From CAVSXS01 sp963767715 (GTDB lineage: Bacteria > Chloroflexota > Ktedonobacteria > Ktedonobacterales > Ktedonobacteraceae), in the NCBI GenBank assembly GCA_963767715.1, contig CAVYFA010000008.1:248001-312000 (forward strand): 64,000 nt of DNA. The letters run 5' to 3'. Below, piece by piece: positions 28,492-38,150 of the stretch (position 1 is its first letter; each line of letters begins with the position of its first letter). Under the pieces are notes generated by a model. That model saw only the letters and a list, made by a program, of their open reading frames with translations. It ran no database searches and was not told where the DNA came from. Made by a program: the position numbers and the translations under genes.

Positions 28492-28917
28492 TCACCCACG
28501 ATTAAATGGGTTGAGATTTTCCAGATTCCCCTTCGTGACTCTGGTTTTGCCCAGTAAGTCTTTACGGATGGCAAGGAAAACAAGACTCAGCAATTCACCT
28601 TCTTTGTCATAATCAGGTTTTTCGCTATCATCCGAAAACCTGATCCAAGCGTCATAGGCTTTGATAACATCGTCGCTGCCATAAAGGAGTAGTTGATCCC
28701 TGGCTGACATCCTTTCCAAGTCTGCATCTCTCCCTGATAAGTTTTCATCCTCGTCGTACACGGCCGCGATCGCTGTTTTGGTGAAGTTACTGAGAAAGCT
28801 GGCGTAAGTCTCGCGTTTCTGGTCGGCAATCTTGAGGTTCAACTCCTTGTTCCTCTGGAGCAAATATGGTAATACGCCGCCGAAAACGGCAATGAGAGCG
28901 ACAATGATTTCGACCAC
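28492..28917 (-). CDS. Single-pass membrane protein of unknown function
   Basis: 141 residues from the GTG at 28917 (AGAGG about eight bases upstream); the frame is open to 29139 but the extension has no ribosome site. An N-terminal membrane helix (EIIVALIAVFGGVLPYLL) is followed by QRNKELNLKIADQKRETYAS, a pattern of many small N-anchored proteins with a cytoplasmic helical tail. Divergent from the caspase-like gene with 250 bases between. No function can be given. Confidence 0.55.
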   Translation of the reverse strand: MVEIIVALIAVFGGVLPYLLQRNKELNLKIADQKRETYASFLSNFTKTAIAAVYDEDENLSGRDADLERMSARDQLLLYGSDDVIKAYDAWIRFSDDSEKPDYDKEGELLSLVFLAIRKDLLGKTRVTKGNLENLNPFNRG

Positions 28918-29093
28918 GAGCAAACCTCTTTTTTGTGATAGTGAGAGCTTAAAAGATGATCTCTTTACTAAAAACCCATCTTTAACTGAGAAGTAACATA
29001 CAAAATAATCGAAGTTGGAACCACGTTTGAGAGTCTCCTCGATAGCGGATAGTACTTTTAGCCGGATGGTAGTCTCAAGGGCCTGAAGATGTG

Positions 29094-29144
29094 TATAATG
29101 GCGTATCATCGTTTGGCAAATGGGTACAACTGTACCCATTTTTT
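29094..29144 (+). terminator. Perfect hairpin plus T-run in the leader of the caspase-like gene (possible attenuator), with TATAAT upstream
   Basis: TATAAT at 29094-29099 could be a -10 box. Just downstream, AAATGGGTAC (29118-29127) and GTACCCATTT (29132-29141) pair perfectly over a 4-base loop AACT, and six T follow (29139-29144). This is the layout of an intrinsic terminator, placed 15-25 bases before the GAAGGAGAGG ribosome site of the gene at 29168. It could end transcripts early, or serve as a 24-base palindromic operator. Which one cannot be told from sequence. Confidence 0.5.
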
Positions 29145-29167
29145 ATAGCAATTGAAGGAGAGGCATT

Positions 29168-30444
29168 ATGGCAGACGAGGCAGATTCATCACATACAAAT
29201 GGCAGTACGCCGATAGTCAAGTCGAAACGATATGCGGTGATCGTCGGTGTCAATGACTATGCGGAAGCAAGTATTGGGGATCTGGCATTCTGCACGGCGG
29301 ACGCTGAGGCATTTTACGACGCCCTGCTGACCTACGCGGAGTATGATCCGAGCTGCGTCCGCTGCGTTCAGATATCCTCGAAGCCATTGCACATATGGTC
29401 AGCCGTGCGACGAGGGATGACTCAATCCTCTTCTATTTTGCAGGTCATGGCACGCGCGAGGGCCAGGATAGCTATTTGCTGACACGGGAATACCGAGCGT
29501 CAGTGGTAGCTGAAACCAGTCTCCCGATGCAGCTTATAAACGACCACATGCACCAATCGCAGGCGCGCTTTGTCATGCGCTTCTTCGATGCCTGCCATTC
29601 GGGACGTATCGGCACGCGGGCCGCCCCGGTGGGGCCGGATATTAAAAAGCATTTTCTGGTCGAAGGGGAAGGCTGGGCTACCCTGGCAGCTTGTAAACAA
29701 GACCAGTTCGCCCATGAAGATCCCGATCTCGGGCACGGTATCTTCTCCTACTGCCTCGTCAAGGGCCTGAGCGGGGCCGCTGCGACGCAGGACCAGGAAG
29801 TGACGCTGCAATCGCTCAGCACCTACACCATTGCCGAAACGGAAAACATCACCAAGGAGTTGGGATTGCCCCAGACGCCGGTCTTTGAAAGTGGCTTTGC
29901 CGGTACTTTGGTGCTCGCGACGGTCGGTGGTCCACGCCCAGACGTGATCCCGGCGGCACTGGTCAAAGTTGAGGATACGGCTCTGGAGCAATTGAGGCCC
30001 ACTCAGGAAAAAGTACCGCAGTTGGTAGCTGACATCCGCTCTATTCTGCAAGATGAGCCGTTGCCACTAGAGTTTGTGGCGCCCAACCAGGCAGAGAAAC
30101 TAGTCCGCGGCGAGCAGTTGGTCGCCCAAGTGTATAATTGGTGTGAGGAGCAAGAACGTCAATACCACGACCAATTGGCAGGGCTTGCGACCATCACGGT
30201 CAAGCATCAGCCGCTCCAGGGCTGCCCGCTCAACCGCCAACTGGCTGAATATATCCACAAATCAAAGATCGATCCAGCAGTAGCCCTACAGTTTATATAC
30301 AAAACTGAAAAGGTGGAGACAGCTTCTCAGCCAACAGTAGCTTTGGGCCTCTACAAAACCTATGAGACGCGGCAGACATTGGAGGGGATCAGCGAGCGGC
30401 AAGGATATTACAAGTCGGCAGTCGAGGCTGAGACTGGCCAGTAA
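29168..30444 (+). CDS. Caspase-like (peptidase C14) protein (one frameshift)
   Basis: ATG 29168 after GAAGGAGAGG. First part: KRYAVIVGVNDYAEASIGDL, CTADAEAFYDAL, the usual start of bacterial caspase p20 domains. The frame shifts near 29360; then ILFYFAGHGTREGQ gives the catalytic His and FFDACHSGRIGTR the catalytic Cys, with WATLAACKQDQFAHED and GIFSYCLVKGL after it. The C-terminal 160 residues (LEQLRPTQEKVPQLVADIRS ...) are helical and unassigned, perhaps a sensor or effector part. Bacterial caspases act as proteases in abortive-infection systems. Sits in an island with two TIR proteins. Confidence 0.82.
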
Positions 30445-30454
30445 GAGCCCCTTG

Positions 30455-30745
30455 ATGCCAATATGCAGTATGGTGATCGCCATCATCCCCGGGGCGTTCG
30501 GTCTCTACCTGCTGCACTATGCATGCGCCAGTCTGCTGGATCGGGTGCAACAAGAACAGTGGGACTCGCGCACATTCCTGGTACGGACGCTGCATGCCCT
30601 TCCCTTTACAGATGAGGATGGCACACAACTGTTAACAGAGCTCCATGACCTCTTCCCGCAGCTCGTTTCCTTTTTCTCGGAGAGCTGCGCAGCCCGGAAG
30701 CTCTACCTGAAAAGGATGGGAGTCACGGGACAATCGTTGCTTTAG
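30455..30745 (+). CDS. Small protein of unknown function downstream of the caspase gene
   Basis: 96 residues from ATG 30455, ten bases after the caspase stop. One hydrophobic stretch (VIAIIPGAFGLYLLHYACAS), then a helical part with WDSRTFLVRTLHALPF and LFPQLVSFF. Its stop lies immediately before the left end of the IS630 element, so the natural end could have been changed by the insertion. It might also be a shifted C-terminal part of the caspase protein. Unrecognised. Confidence 0.4.
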   Translation: MPICSMVIAIIPGAFGLYLLHYACASLLDRVQQEQWDSRTFLVRTLHALPFTDEDGTQLLTELHDLFPQLVSFFSESCAARKLYLKRMGVTGQSLL

Positions 30746-30777
30746 CTAGTACACATGCGCTCAAATCCCTCTGTGGT
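30746..30777 (+). repeat. Left terminal inverted repeat of the IS630 element
   Basis: 32 bases starting CTAGTACACATGCGCTC; identical, in reverse complement, to 32022-32053. Confidence 0.9.
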
Positions 30778-32050
30778 TTAGATGGTCAAAGCCTTTCCTT
30801 GATAGGTCCATTTGAAAGGCTTGGCCATGGTGCGGTTGTAATAGTCAATGAAAGCCAGCACTTTGGTCTCCAGATCCTGGACTGAAGTGAAAGAACCGCG
30901 TCTGAGCAGCTTGCGCACCAGAATGGAGAGCCAGATCTCAATTTGGTTCATCCAGGAACTATGATTGGGGGTGTAATGAAAGACGATCTTGTGAGTGGGA
31001 TCACTTAAGAACGCCGCCCGCCGCGACATCAAAGCCAGGATGCCATATTCGCCCTTCTTGCCCAAATCCAGTTCGATGCCTGAGATCTGGGCCACGAAAC
31101 GGACCAGGGACTCGGATTGATGAATATTGAGGTTGTCACAGACGAAATGCCAGCGGATGACCTTGGGATCAGTAGCCACGACCGCTTGCACGTGGGCCAG
31201 AAAATCTTCCTCCGTGCGCGTGGGTCCAGCGTGGGGAGCCACCAGCTTTCCCGTCACCACATCACGGCTGAGAATGAAAGCACGGGTGCCGTGGCGGGTG
31301 TACTCAAACTCGCGCCGCTCCACTTTTCCAGGAGCCAGCGGCAATCCTGGGTGTTTGCGCTCCAGAGCCTGCACCCCGGTCAACTCATCGGTGCTGATCG
31401 TCCGTTCGCCTTCTGTGACGAGTTCGGGAGCCTGCCGATAGACCTGACAGATCGCTCCTATGGTTTCTTCTCGTTGCGGATCAACTGGCGGAGTCAACCA
31501 GTAGCGGATCAAATGCGGTTGGAGATCCCTTTTTTTAAGAGACGAGCGGCATGGCGAGGGGAAATGTGCTCGATAATTCCTCGTGCCATCACTTCCTCAG
31601 CAATCTCGCGCCCAGTCCAGTGGCTAATGGGACGCTCTTTGGGTTGCTCACAGGCCAGCGCATCAGCTGACAGATTTGCTCGGCGCTGATCTGAGAGGGC
31701 CGTCCTGGACGTGGGAGATCGGCCAACCGTTCGCTCACGCAGAGGTCTTCGAGGGAGATCGCTTGTAAACCAATCCAGTGCATGCGCCACTTGCGCACCG
31801 TGTCTACGCTGGCATCCTGTTCTCTGGCGATTTGCCCGTTCCTTTTTCCTTCATTGGCGGCCAAAATCATCTGTGCTCGTCGAGCCAGTTGTTGGGGGGT
31901 GCTCTGCCGCCGCACCAGCGCTTCCAACTCTTTTTGCTCTGCTTCGCTCAATCTCAGTTCGGCTGCTTGTGGTCCTCGCATTGATCCTACCCTCTTTTCC
32001 CTGGCTTTTTCCTCCTATCATACCACAGAGGGATTTGAGCGCATGTGTAC
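30749..32050. mobile_element. IS630-family insertion sequence
   Basis: A 1302-base element bounded by perfect terminal inverted repeats. Left end 30746-30777 and right end 32022-32053 are exact reverse complements over 32 bases; the outer CTA/TAG is best read as the TA target duplicated on each side, as IS630/Tc1-type elements do, leaving 29-base ends beginning GTACACATGCGCTCAAATCC. One transposase gene fills the inside on the minus strand. It lies between the caspase island and the M20 peptidase gene and does not clearly interrupt a gene. Confidence 0.9.
30778..31981 (-). CDS. IS630-family transposase, with probable -1 programmed frameshift and one apparent mutation
   Basis: N-terminal helix-turn-helix part starts at 31981 (RLSEAEQKELEALVRRQSTP, KWRMHWIGLQAISLEDLC). 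Near 31640 one base of a G run seems lost (QICQLM, then ALACEQPKERPISHW in the next frame). At 31530-31536 the mRNA reads TTAAAAAAAGGG: an A-AAA-AAA slip in the -1 direction carries RLLKK directly into DLQPHLIRYWLTPPVD, the catalytic half. DDE residues: Asp in ISTDEL, Asp in HFVCDNLNIHQ, Glu in WMNQIEIWLS. Ends KPFKWTYQGK. The slippery run is as in known IS630 -1 frameshifting; the upstream shift has no such signal. Confidence 0.85.
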
Positions 32051-32053
32051 TAG
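32022..32053 (-). repeat. Right terminal inverted repeat of the IS630 element
   Basis: 32 bases ending GCGCATGTGTACTAG; perfect inverted copy of 30746-30777. Confidence 0.9.
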
Positions 32054-32196
32054 TGTGAAGCAATAGGGTTAGTTCAAGAAAGCTGCTGGGGAAATATAAA
32101 GCCACCAAAATTCCATGTTGACTTGATTTCCCCCTGCTTGAGGGGCTATGCTTACTACCGTAGGACACCCAGTTAGCTAGAAAGAGGAAGCATAGC

Positions 32197-33569
32197 ATGG
32201 CGCAAACAGTAAACCGGCAAAGTATTGACTGGCAAGAGGTTGGGAGAAGAGACGATCAGGCGTCTACAGGACTTGCTCCGCCTGGATACGCGCAACCCTC
32301 CCGGCAACGAGATACGCGCGGCGGAGTACCTGCGCGCCGTCTTCGAAGCCGAGGGCATTCCCGGTGAAATAGTCGGGCCGAGCGGCGACCGGGGCACCTT
32401 CATAGCCAGGCTCAAGGGCGATGGATCGGCGCCTCCGCTCCTGTTGATGGGTCATACCGATGTCGTCGCGGTCGAGCCGGAGAAGTGGACGCATGATCCG
32501 TTCTCCGGTGATATCGCGGACGGCTTTATTTACGGGCGCGGCGCGTTGGACATGAAGCAGATGGTCACGATGGAAGCCATGACGATGCTGCTGCTCAAGC
32601 GAGCCGGCGTGGGGCTCAAGCGCGATGTCATCTATATGGCCGCCGCCGACGAGGAATGCGGTGGATACGCGGGCGCGGGCTGGGTCGTGAAGCATCGCCC
32701 CGAGTTGATCCAGGCCGAGTACGCGCTCAATGAAGGCGGGGGGAGTGGACTCGAGATCAACGATAGGCGGTACTATCCCGTGCAGACGGCGGAGAAAGGC
32801 ACGGTGCGTTTCCGCATTCGCACGCAGGGCAAGCCCGGACACGGCTCGGTGCCTCATCCCGACAACGCGATCCTCAAACTTGCCGCAATCCTGGCAAAGT
32901 TCACTCCTACCCTCCTGCCGGCCCATTTTACGCCGACCTTCCGCGAATATATCGCCGGTATCGCCGCGGCCCAACCACCCGAGGTTGCCCAGGCGCTGGA
33001 TGCTGTGCTTGCCGGACGAGGCAAGCGCCGACGCAGCCATCGATCGCCTGCCTATCGAAGAATCGCTCAAGATGCGTATGCACGCCATGATACGTAACAG
33101 TCTGACCCCGACGATCCTCAAGGCAGGTTCGCAGATCAACGTGATCCCGTCGGAGGCCGAGGCCTCAGTCGATGGGCGCAATCTCCCCGGGTGGACGCCC
33201 GAAATGGTTTTAGAGGAATTGCACGCTGCGATCGGGGGCGAAGCAGAGATCGAGTTCCTCGAGCCTTCGGAGCCGCTGGAGGCCGATCTGCAATCGCCAC
33301 TGTTCAGCACGATCAAGGAGGTATTGAAAGAGCACGACGCGGAGGCGACCGCCATCCCGTTCTTGCTGACAGGTGGGACCGACGCGAAGCACGTCACGAG
33401 ACTGGGCACGCGGGTCTACGGCTTCGCACCCGGTCTGTATGCCGGGGCTGCCGAGGGCAGGCGCGTGCATAGCCACGACGAGCGGGTCAGCGTGCGTTCG
33501 CTGCAATGGGGCGTGCGGGTGCTCTACGAGGTAGTCGAGCGCTTCGCGGGTGGCGAAGAGCGAGCATAG
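32197..33569 (+). pseudogene. M20-family metallopeptidase (ArgE/DapE/CPG2), two frameshifts
   Basis: The likely true start is ATG 32197 (AGAGGAAGC upstream): AQTVNRQSIDWQEV, then after one extra G near 32240 the frame moves to GEETIRRLQDLLRLDTRNPP. Metal ligands: His/Asp in MGHTDVVAVEP, Asp in GRGALDMKQM, Glu-Glu in ADEECGG. A second shift near 33012 joins QALDAVLAG to DEASADAAIDRLPIEESLKM; the C-terminal half has LTGGTDAKHVTRLG with the last ligand region. Zinc-dependent amidohydrolase on N-acyl amino acids or dipeptides. The last 46 bases overlap the convergent amine-oxidase gene. Confidence 0.82.
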
Positions 33570-34981
33570 TCCTGTAGAATCTCCCTCGCGGCCCGCTCGC
33601 CTTCCCGCGCCGCCCCTTCCATATAGCCCTGGAACTCGACGGAGCAATGCTCGCCCGCGAAGTGTACCGGCCCCTGGCGTACGCCCTCGTAGCCAGCAAA
33701 GAGGGTGTACTGCCCGGTGCGCCAGCATGCGTAGCTGCCAAGCAGATGAGGATCGCCCGTCGGGTAGCTCAAAGCCGCTCTGCCGGTGTAGTGCGCGCTG
33801 ATGCCGGGGAAGACGCGCTCCAATTGCTCCAGGCAGCGCTGTGCGTACTGCTGCACCTCGGTGGAATCGGCGGCAGTAGAATAAGGCGCCGGCGGCCGGT
33901 AGGCCGCGCCCTTGGGTCCGCTTGTATAATCGACGAGCAGGCCGTTTTTGCCTTTTTGACCGATGGAGGTATCCCAGAGCGTCTGTATATCAAGGTCCGT
34001 AATGATAAACCCGTTATTTTTACTGGGCCAGGGTCCATTCCCATACCAGTAGCGTGTATCGAACTGCAAGAAGAGCTTGGAGATGGTGCCGTACCCAAGC
34101 TGTGTAATGGTTGTTTGCTTTAAGGCGTCGAACCCGGCCTGGCTATAATCGACGTGCCGTAAGGTACTGAAAGGCAGGGCAAGGATCACATGCTCGCAGG
34201 ATATCTCTAAAGGGCCGTTGGAAGTCGTGAAGGACAACGTGAGTGAATCATCAGCATTGCGTTTGAGCGCTACAAGTTGATGGTTCAAATGGATCGACCC
34301 CTCAGGCAGGCTGCGCGCAATCGCCTGCGGCAGTCGCTCATTACCTCCCGCGATCTTGCCGTTGCCCCGCAACGGCCCGGGGCTGCTCGAATCTCCCTCT
34401 GAGTCCCATGTGCTAAACATATAGACCAGGTTAAGCGAGCTCTGCATATTCGAATCCAGCCCGAAGAAGCCCGTGCAGGCATTATCCAGCATATGGCCCA
34501 ATGGAACGTTGTGCCCGCCCTCCACGTACTGCTCGATCCAATCGTACACACTCAGGTGGTCGAGCCGGTAGCCGGTTTCAGTATAGTGCGTATGCGTCGT
34601 GGGGAATCCGGCCTCCCGCGACTGCGGCTGCAAGATGCCGGCAAGCTTCTGAAAACCTCTGGCCAGCTCTACCGCTTTATAGTAGCGGTTGAAGAAAAAC
34701 ATCACGCTGTGCATCCGATTAAAACTTCCCCAGCCAAGGTCGATGGCCTGGAGGTCGAAGCGCTTGATAAGCTGCCAGAGCGTATCGTGGTCGCCGTCGA
34801 TGAATTCGCCGCACCACTCGCTGACCATGCCGTCGCCCCACGTGGCCGTATCGGAGTGCATGCGTCCCCCGACGCGGTCGGACGCCTCGTAGAGGCTGCA
34901 CGGGAGACCGGCGTCCTGCAAAGTAAGAGCCGCGTTAAGCCCTGCAATGCCCGCTCCGACGATAGCAATCTGTGGCATCAT
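33524..34981 (-). CDS. Flavin-dependent monoamine oxidase family protein
   Basis: 485 residues. FAD site IAIVGAGIAGLNAALTL with EASDRVGGRMHSD, the C-terminal flavin signature GPVHFAGEHCSVEFQGYMEG, and a substrate-domain with long helices in between. The FAD-binding second half is YTLFAGYEGVRQG. Amine oxidases deaminate primary or secondary amines to aldehydes plus ammonia and H2O2; relatives also desaturate. No signal peptide. Tail-to-tail overlap with the M20 gene. Confidence 0.88.
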   Translation of the reverse strand: MMPQIAIVGAGIAGLNAALTLQDAGLPCSLYEASDRVGGRMHSDTATWGDGMVSEWCGEFIDGDHDTLWQLIKRFDLQAIDLGWGSFNRMHSVMFFFNRYYKAVELARGFQKLAGILQPQSREAGFPTTHTHYTETGYRLDHLSVYDWIEQYVEGGHNVPLGHMLDNACTGFFGLDSNMQSSLNLVYMFSTWDSEGDSSSPGPLRGNGKIAGGNERLPQAIARSLPEGSIHLNHQLVALKRNADDSLTLSFTTSNGPLEISCEHVILALPFSTLRHVDYSQAGFDALKQTTITQLGYGTISKLFLQFDTRYWYGNGPWPSKNNGFIITDLDIQTLWDTSIGQKGKNGLLVDYTSGPKGAAYRPPAPYSTAADSTEVQQYAQRCLEQLERVFPGISAHYTGRAALSYPTGDPHLLGSYACWRTGQYTLFAGYEGVRQGPVHFAGEHCSVEFQGYMEGAAREGERAAREILQDYARSSPPAKRSTTS

Positions 34982-35037
34982 TTTCTCCTGATGAAAGCAG
35001 CTTATCTCTCCGGGTAGGCTAGACTAGCGCGCTTACC

Positions 35038-35274
35038 TCACTCGGATGCTCCTCCGGCGAGGACAGCCTGCACGTAATCGGCAACATAGTGTCGCTCGTC
35101 GACGCCATCTAAGATCATACATTCGGCGACCGAGACCATCTGGGGCATCATCTCGTGCAGCACGCTGATAATTGCTCGTTCGTTACGATCGTCCGCGCTC
35201 GGATCGGTGATAAACGCGAAAAGTTCATCGGTCAGTTTTTCTTCATCGGCAAGCAAACGGAAAATGTTGGACAC
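35038..35274 (-). CDS. Small conserved-looking protein of unknown function
   Basis: 78 residues from a GTG at 35274 (AAAGGTTG upstream). All helical and acidic: NIFRLLADEEKLTDELFAF, then VLHEMMPQMVSVAECMILDG. It starts 240 bases from the Mth938 gene in divergent orientation; the stretch between 35275 and 35512 shows no other gene. Unrecognised. Confidence 0.5.
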   Translation of the reverse strand: MSNIFRLLADEEKLTDELFAFITDPSADDRNERAIISVLHEMMPQMVSVAECMILDGVDERHYVADYVQAVLAGGASE

Positions 35275-35512
35275 GGTTTCAACCTTTCATCGTGATCCTA
35301 AAATCAGGGCGAACTATTGTCATCTTACATCTCTCGTAGAGGAAGCATATCACCCGGTCCACGCTTAGCGCAAATGCAGGCTGAAATGCTCAGTTTGCGA
35401 ACGATGAAGGAGAGAAATACAATGTAAACCATGCACGCATAGGATGATAGGATCCGTGCCGCCTACTACACCTCCATTGGAAAAGGGCTGCTTTGAAGAT
35501 AATGAGGAAGAT

Positions 35513-35872
35513 ATGAAACCGGCAATTGATCAAACTGACTTCGGCTCGATTACCATCGAGGGGGCCGTCTTCGGCCGCGATGTCATCATTCGGCAGAATG
35601 GTGAGGTGAAAAAGCGCAAGAAAAAGTTATCAAAGGCTATCTACGGGACTTCTCACATCTTGTCTCTAGACGAGGCAAAATATGTCTACGAACCAGGTGC
35701 AGAACGGCTTATAATCGGTACCGGGCAGTACGATAATGTCAGGCTATCGGATGAAGCTGCCGACTACTTCAAGCACAAACGTTGCCGGGTGATTCAGCCG
35801 ACACCCACAGCGATCCAGACCTGGAATGAGGCCAGGGGTGCAGTAGTAGGTCTATTTCATGTCACCTGCTAA
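35513..35872 (+). CDS. Mth938-like domain protein
   Basis: 119 residues from ATG 35513 (TGAGGAAG before it). The whole protein is one Mth938/NDUFAF3-type domain: FGSITIEGAVFGRDVIIRQ, GEVKKRKKKLSKAIYGTSH, LIIGTGQYDNVRLSDEA, AIQTWNEARGAVVGLFHVTC. The family includes the mitochondrial complex I assembly factor NDUFAF3; the bacterial role is not settled. Highly typical sequence, including the C-terminal FHVTC. Confidence 0.9.
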   Translation: MKPAIDQTDFGSITIEGAVFGRDVIIRQNGEVKKRKKKLSKAIYGTSHILSLDEAKYVYEPGAERLIIGTGQYDNVRLSDEAADYFKHKRCRVIQPTPTAIQTWNEARGAVVGLFHVTC

Positions 35873-35936
35873 TCAGACCAGGTAGTACGTACACTTCAAG
35901 CGAAAAACTGCCAGCCACGAAAGCGAGGGCCACAAA

Positions 35937-37565
35937 ATGACTACAGGCAGAATTGACGTATTGATCCGCGGCGCGAAGGTCGTTGACGGCACCGGCAATC
36001 CCTGGTTCTACGGGGATATCGCCATACGTGACGAGCGGGTGCTGGAGATTGCGCCACCGGGCCGCATCCCGCAGGAGGAGGCGCGCGAGGTAGTAGACGC
36101 GACCGGGATGGTGGTCTGTCCCGGCTTTATCGACATTCTGAGTCACTCGCACATCCCGTTGATGTACGACCCGCGCGACCTCTCGAAGATCACGCAGGGG
36201 GTCACCACCGAAATCATGGGCGAAGGCTGGACTCCGGCCCCGGCGGGCGGTCGTATCGTGGACGCCTTCTTGAACCTGCCGCAGAAGCTGCAAGCGCTCA
36301 TCAGCGAGTGGACCGAACGCGCGAAGGGTTGGTCGCGCTTTGGCGACTGGCTGGAGGCCCTTGCCGAGCGCGGCGTCTCGTGCAATATCGGCTCGTTTTT
36401 GGGTGGAGGGACGCTGCGAGAGTACGCGAAGGGACTGGAGATGGGCGCGCCAACGCCTGGCGAACTCGAAACAATGCGCCGCGTGATGGCCGAGGCCATG
36501 CAGGACGGGGCGCTCGGCGTCTCCTACGCGCTCATCTATCCGCCCGACACCTACACCTCCACCCAGGAGCTGGTCGAGGTTGCCAGAGTGGCGGTCCACT
36601 ACGGAGGCATCTACGTCACGCACCTGCGCTCGGAGGGGGATCGACTGCTGGAAGCCATCGACGAAGCAGTTGAGATCGGCCGGCAGGCCAGCATCCCCGT
36701 CGAGATCTATCACCTCAAAGCCACGGGCAAGCAGAACTGGCACAAGATGGCCGAGGCTGTCGAGCGCATCCAGGCGGCCCGTGACGCCGGTGTGGATGTG
36801 ACCGCCGATATGTACCCCTACGCGGCTTCCGGCACCGGGCTGGACTCAGTGTTGCCGCCCTGGGTCGCCGAGGGAGGGACCTTTTTCGAGACGCTGGCCG
36901 ATCCATCCGTGCAAGAACGCATCCGCGCCGAGGTGCTGGCCCCGACGGGCGAGTGGGAGGCGCTCGCGCACGGTATCGGGCCAGAGGGTGTCATGCCTGT
37001 CGGGTTCGAGCGGCCCGAGAACCTGCAGTACGCGGGGAAGCGGCTCTCGGAGATCGCGGACATGCGCGGCCAGCACTGGCTCGATGCCGTGGTCGGCCTG
37101 CTCCTCTCTGAGCGACACCGCATTTTCACCATCTATTTCGGCATGGACGAGGCCAACGTCGCGCTGGGGCTGCGCCAGCCCTGGGTGAAAATCTCGACGG
37201 ACGCGGGCGGCGTGGACCCGGCCTGGGCCAGAGAACTCGGCCCGACGCACCCACGCGAGTACGGCACCTACCCGCGTGTGCTGGCTAAATACGTGCGCGA
37301 GAACAGGCTGCTGACGCTCGAGGACGCCATCCGCAAGATGAGCGGATCTGTTGCCGCGCGCCTCGGCCTGCGCGATCGCGGCCTGCTTCGTCCCGGCTGC
37401 TACGCCGATGTCGTGCTTTTCAACGCTGAGACCATTAGCGACGAAGCCACCTTCAAGGATGCACACCGGCTCTCGAGGGGCATACGCGACGTGTGGGTGA
37501 ACGGAACGCGCGTCATCAGAGATGCGCAGCACACCGGCGCGACGCCTGGCCGGATCGTGAAATGA
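35937..37565 (+). CDS. D-aminoacylase (N-acyl-D-amino-acid deacylase), amidohydrolase superfamily
   Basis: 542 residues. N-terminal strand DVLIRGAKVVDGTGNPW, GFIDILSHSHIPL in place of the usual HxH metal site, KITQGVTTEIMGEGW, LRSEGDRLLEAIDEAVEIG, IYHLKATGKQNW (His/Lys region) and KISTDAGGVDP, ending with the barrel-closing NAETISDEATF strand and PGRIVK. D-aminoacylases release D-amino acids from N-acyl-D-amino acids with a zinc ion. GAGGG ribosome site 9 bases upstream. The His in DILSHSH deserves note as the family usually has D-x-H-x-H. Confidence 0.85.
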   Translation: MTTGRIDVLIRGAKVVDGTGNPWFYGDIAIRDERVLEIAPPGRIPQEEAREVVDATGMVVCPGFIDILSHSHIPLMYDPRDLSKITQGVTTEIMGEGWTPAPAGGRIVDAFLNLPQKLQALISEWTERAKGWSRFGDWLEALAERGVSCNIGSFLGGGTLREYAKGLEMGAPTPGELETMRRVMAEAMQDGALGVSYALIYPPDTYTSTQELVEVARVAVHYGGIYVTHLRSEGDRLLEAIDEAVEIGRQASIPVEIYHLKATGKQNWHKMAEAVERIQAARDAGVDVTADMYPYAASGTGLDSVLPPWVAEGGTFFETLADPSVQERIRAEVLAPTGEWEALAHGIGPEGVMPVGFERPENLQYAGKRLSEIADMRGQHWLDAVVGLLLSERHRIFTIYFGMDEANVALGLRQPWVKISTDAGGVDPAWARELGPTHPREYGTYPRVLAKYVRENRLLTLEDAIRKMSGSVAARLGLRDRGLLRPGCYADVVLFNAETISDEATFKDAHRLSRGIRDVWVNGTRVIRDAQHTGATPGRIVK

Positions 37566-37616
37566 CCTGGCGGAAAAACTCAACCAGGTGAAGCGCGAAT
37601 ATCGATTTACCTGCCA

Positions 37617-38150
37617 CTAGAGCAGGGAAGGTCCTGGCCATGTATCCGCCCGCATGTAGAGGACGCTTCCCAGCGAGATAAGACCCATCGCGACCGAGAA
37701 GATCATCAATCCATAGAACCCCCAGAGGTCTACGACAGAGGCCGCCAAGGGTAGCGCCAACCAGTTGCCCCGCCCCCATGACGACCGAGTACAGGCCCAT
37801 CACGGCTCCCTCGTTTGCCCGGCAGCAGTTCGGCTATGACTGCCAGGTGATTCAGTGATAGCCGGGGTAAAGCCGCTCAACAGCAGTACCCCGAGAACTA
37901 CAAGCAGGAGCAGCGCGAGCAGGGCATGCGAGCCGGAAAGCGAGCACCCGAGTCCGTTGATCGTGGTCAGACCAACAATGCTGGCACTGAGACCTCCCAG
38001 GGCGATCAGCATCACTGTTGTACGGCGTACATGCGGTAAAACGAGCAGCCAGAGACCCATCCCCGCCAGGAAGAGCAGGCCAAAGCCGCCTAGCAGCAGT
38101 GTGGCGAAGACCTGGCTGAATCCTCCGTAGAGCATCTGCCCTGGATGGCG
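37617..38150 (-). pseudogene. MFS transporter, decayed C-terminal part
   Basis: Minus-strand similarity to a major-facilitator protein is split over three frames: ATLLLGGFGLLFLAGMGLWL and the following helices (37850-38140), then LPGKRG-VMGLYSVVMGAGQL (37740-37830), then VDLWGFYGLMIFSVAMGLIS to a TAG at 37617. At least two shifts near 37810 and 37735. The N-terminal half is missing: at about 38150 the sequence passes abruptly into a TPR coding fragment on the other strand. Probably dead. Confidence 0.7.
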
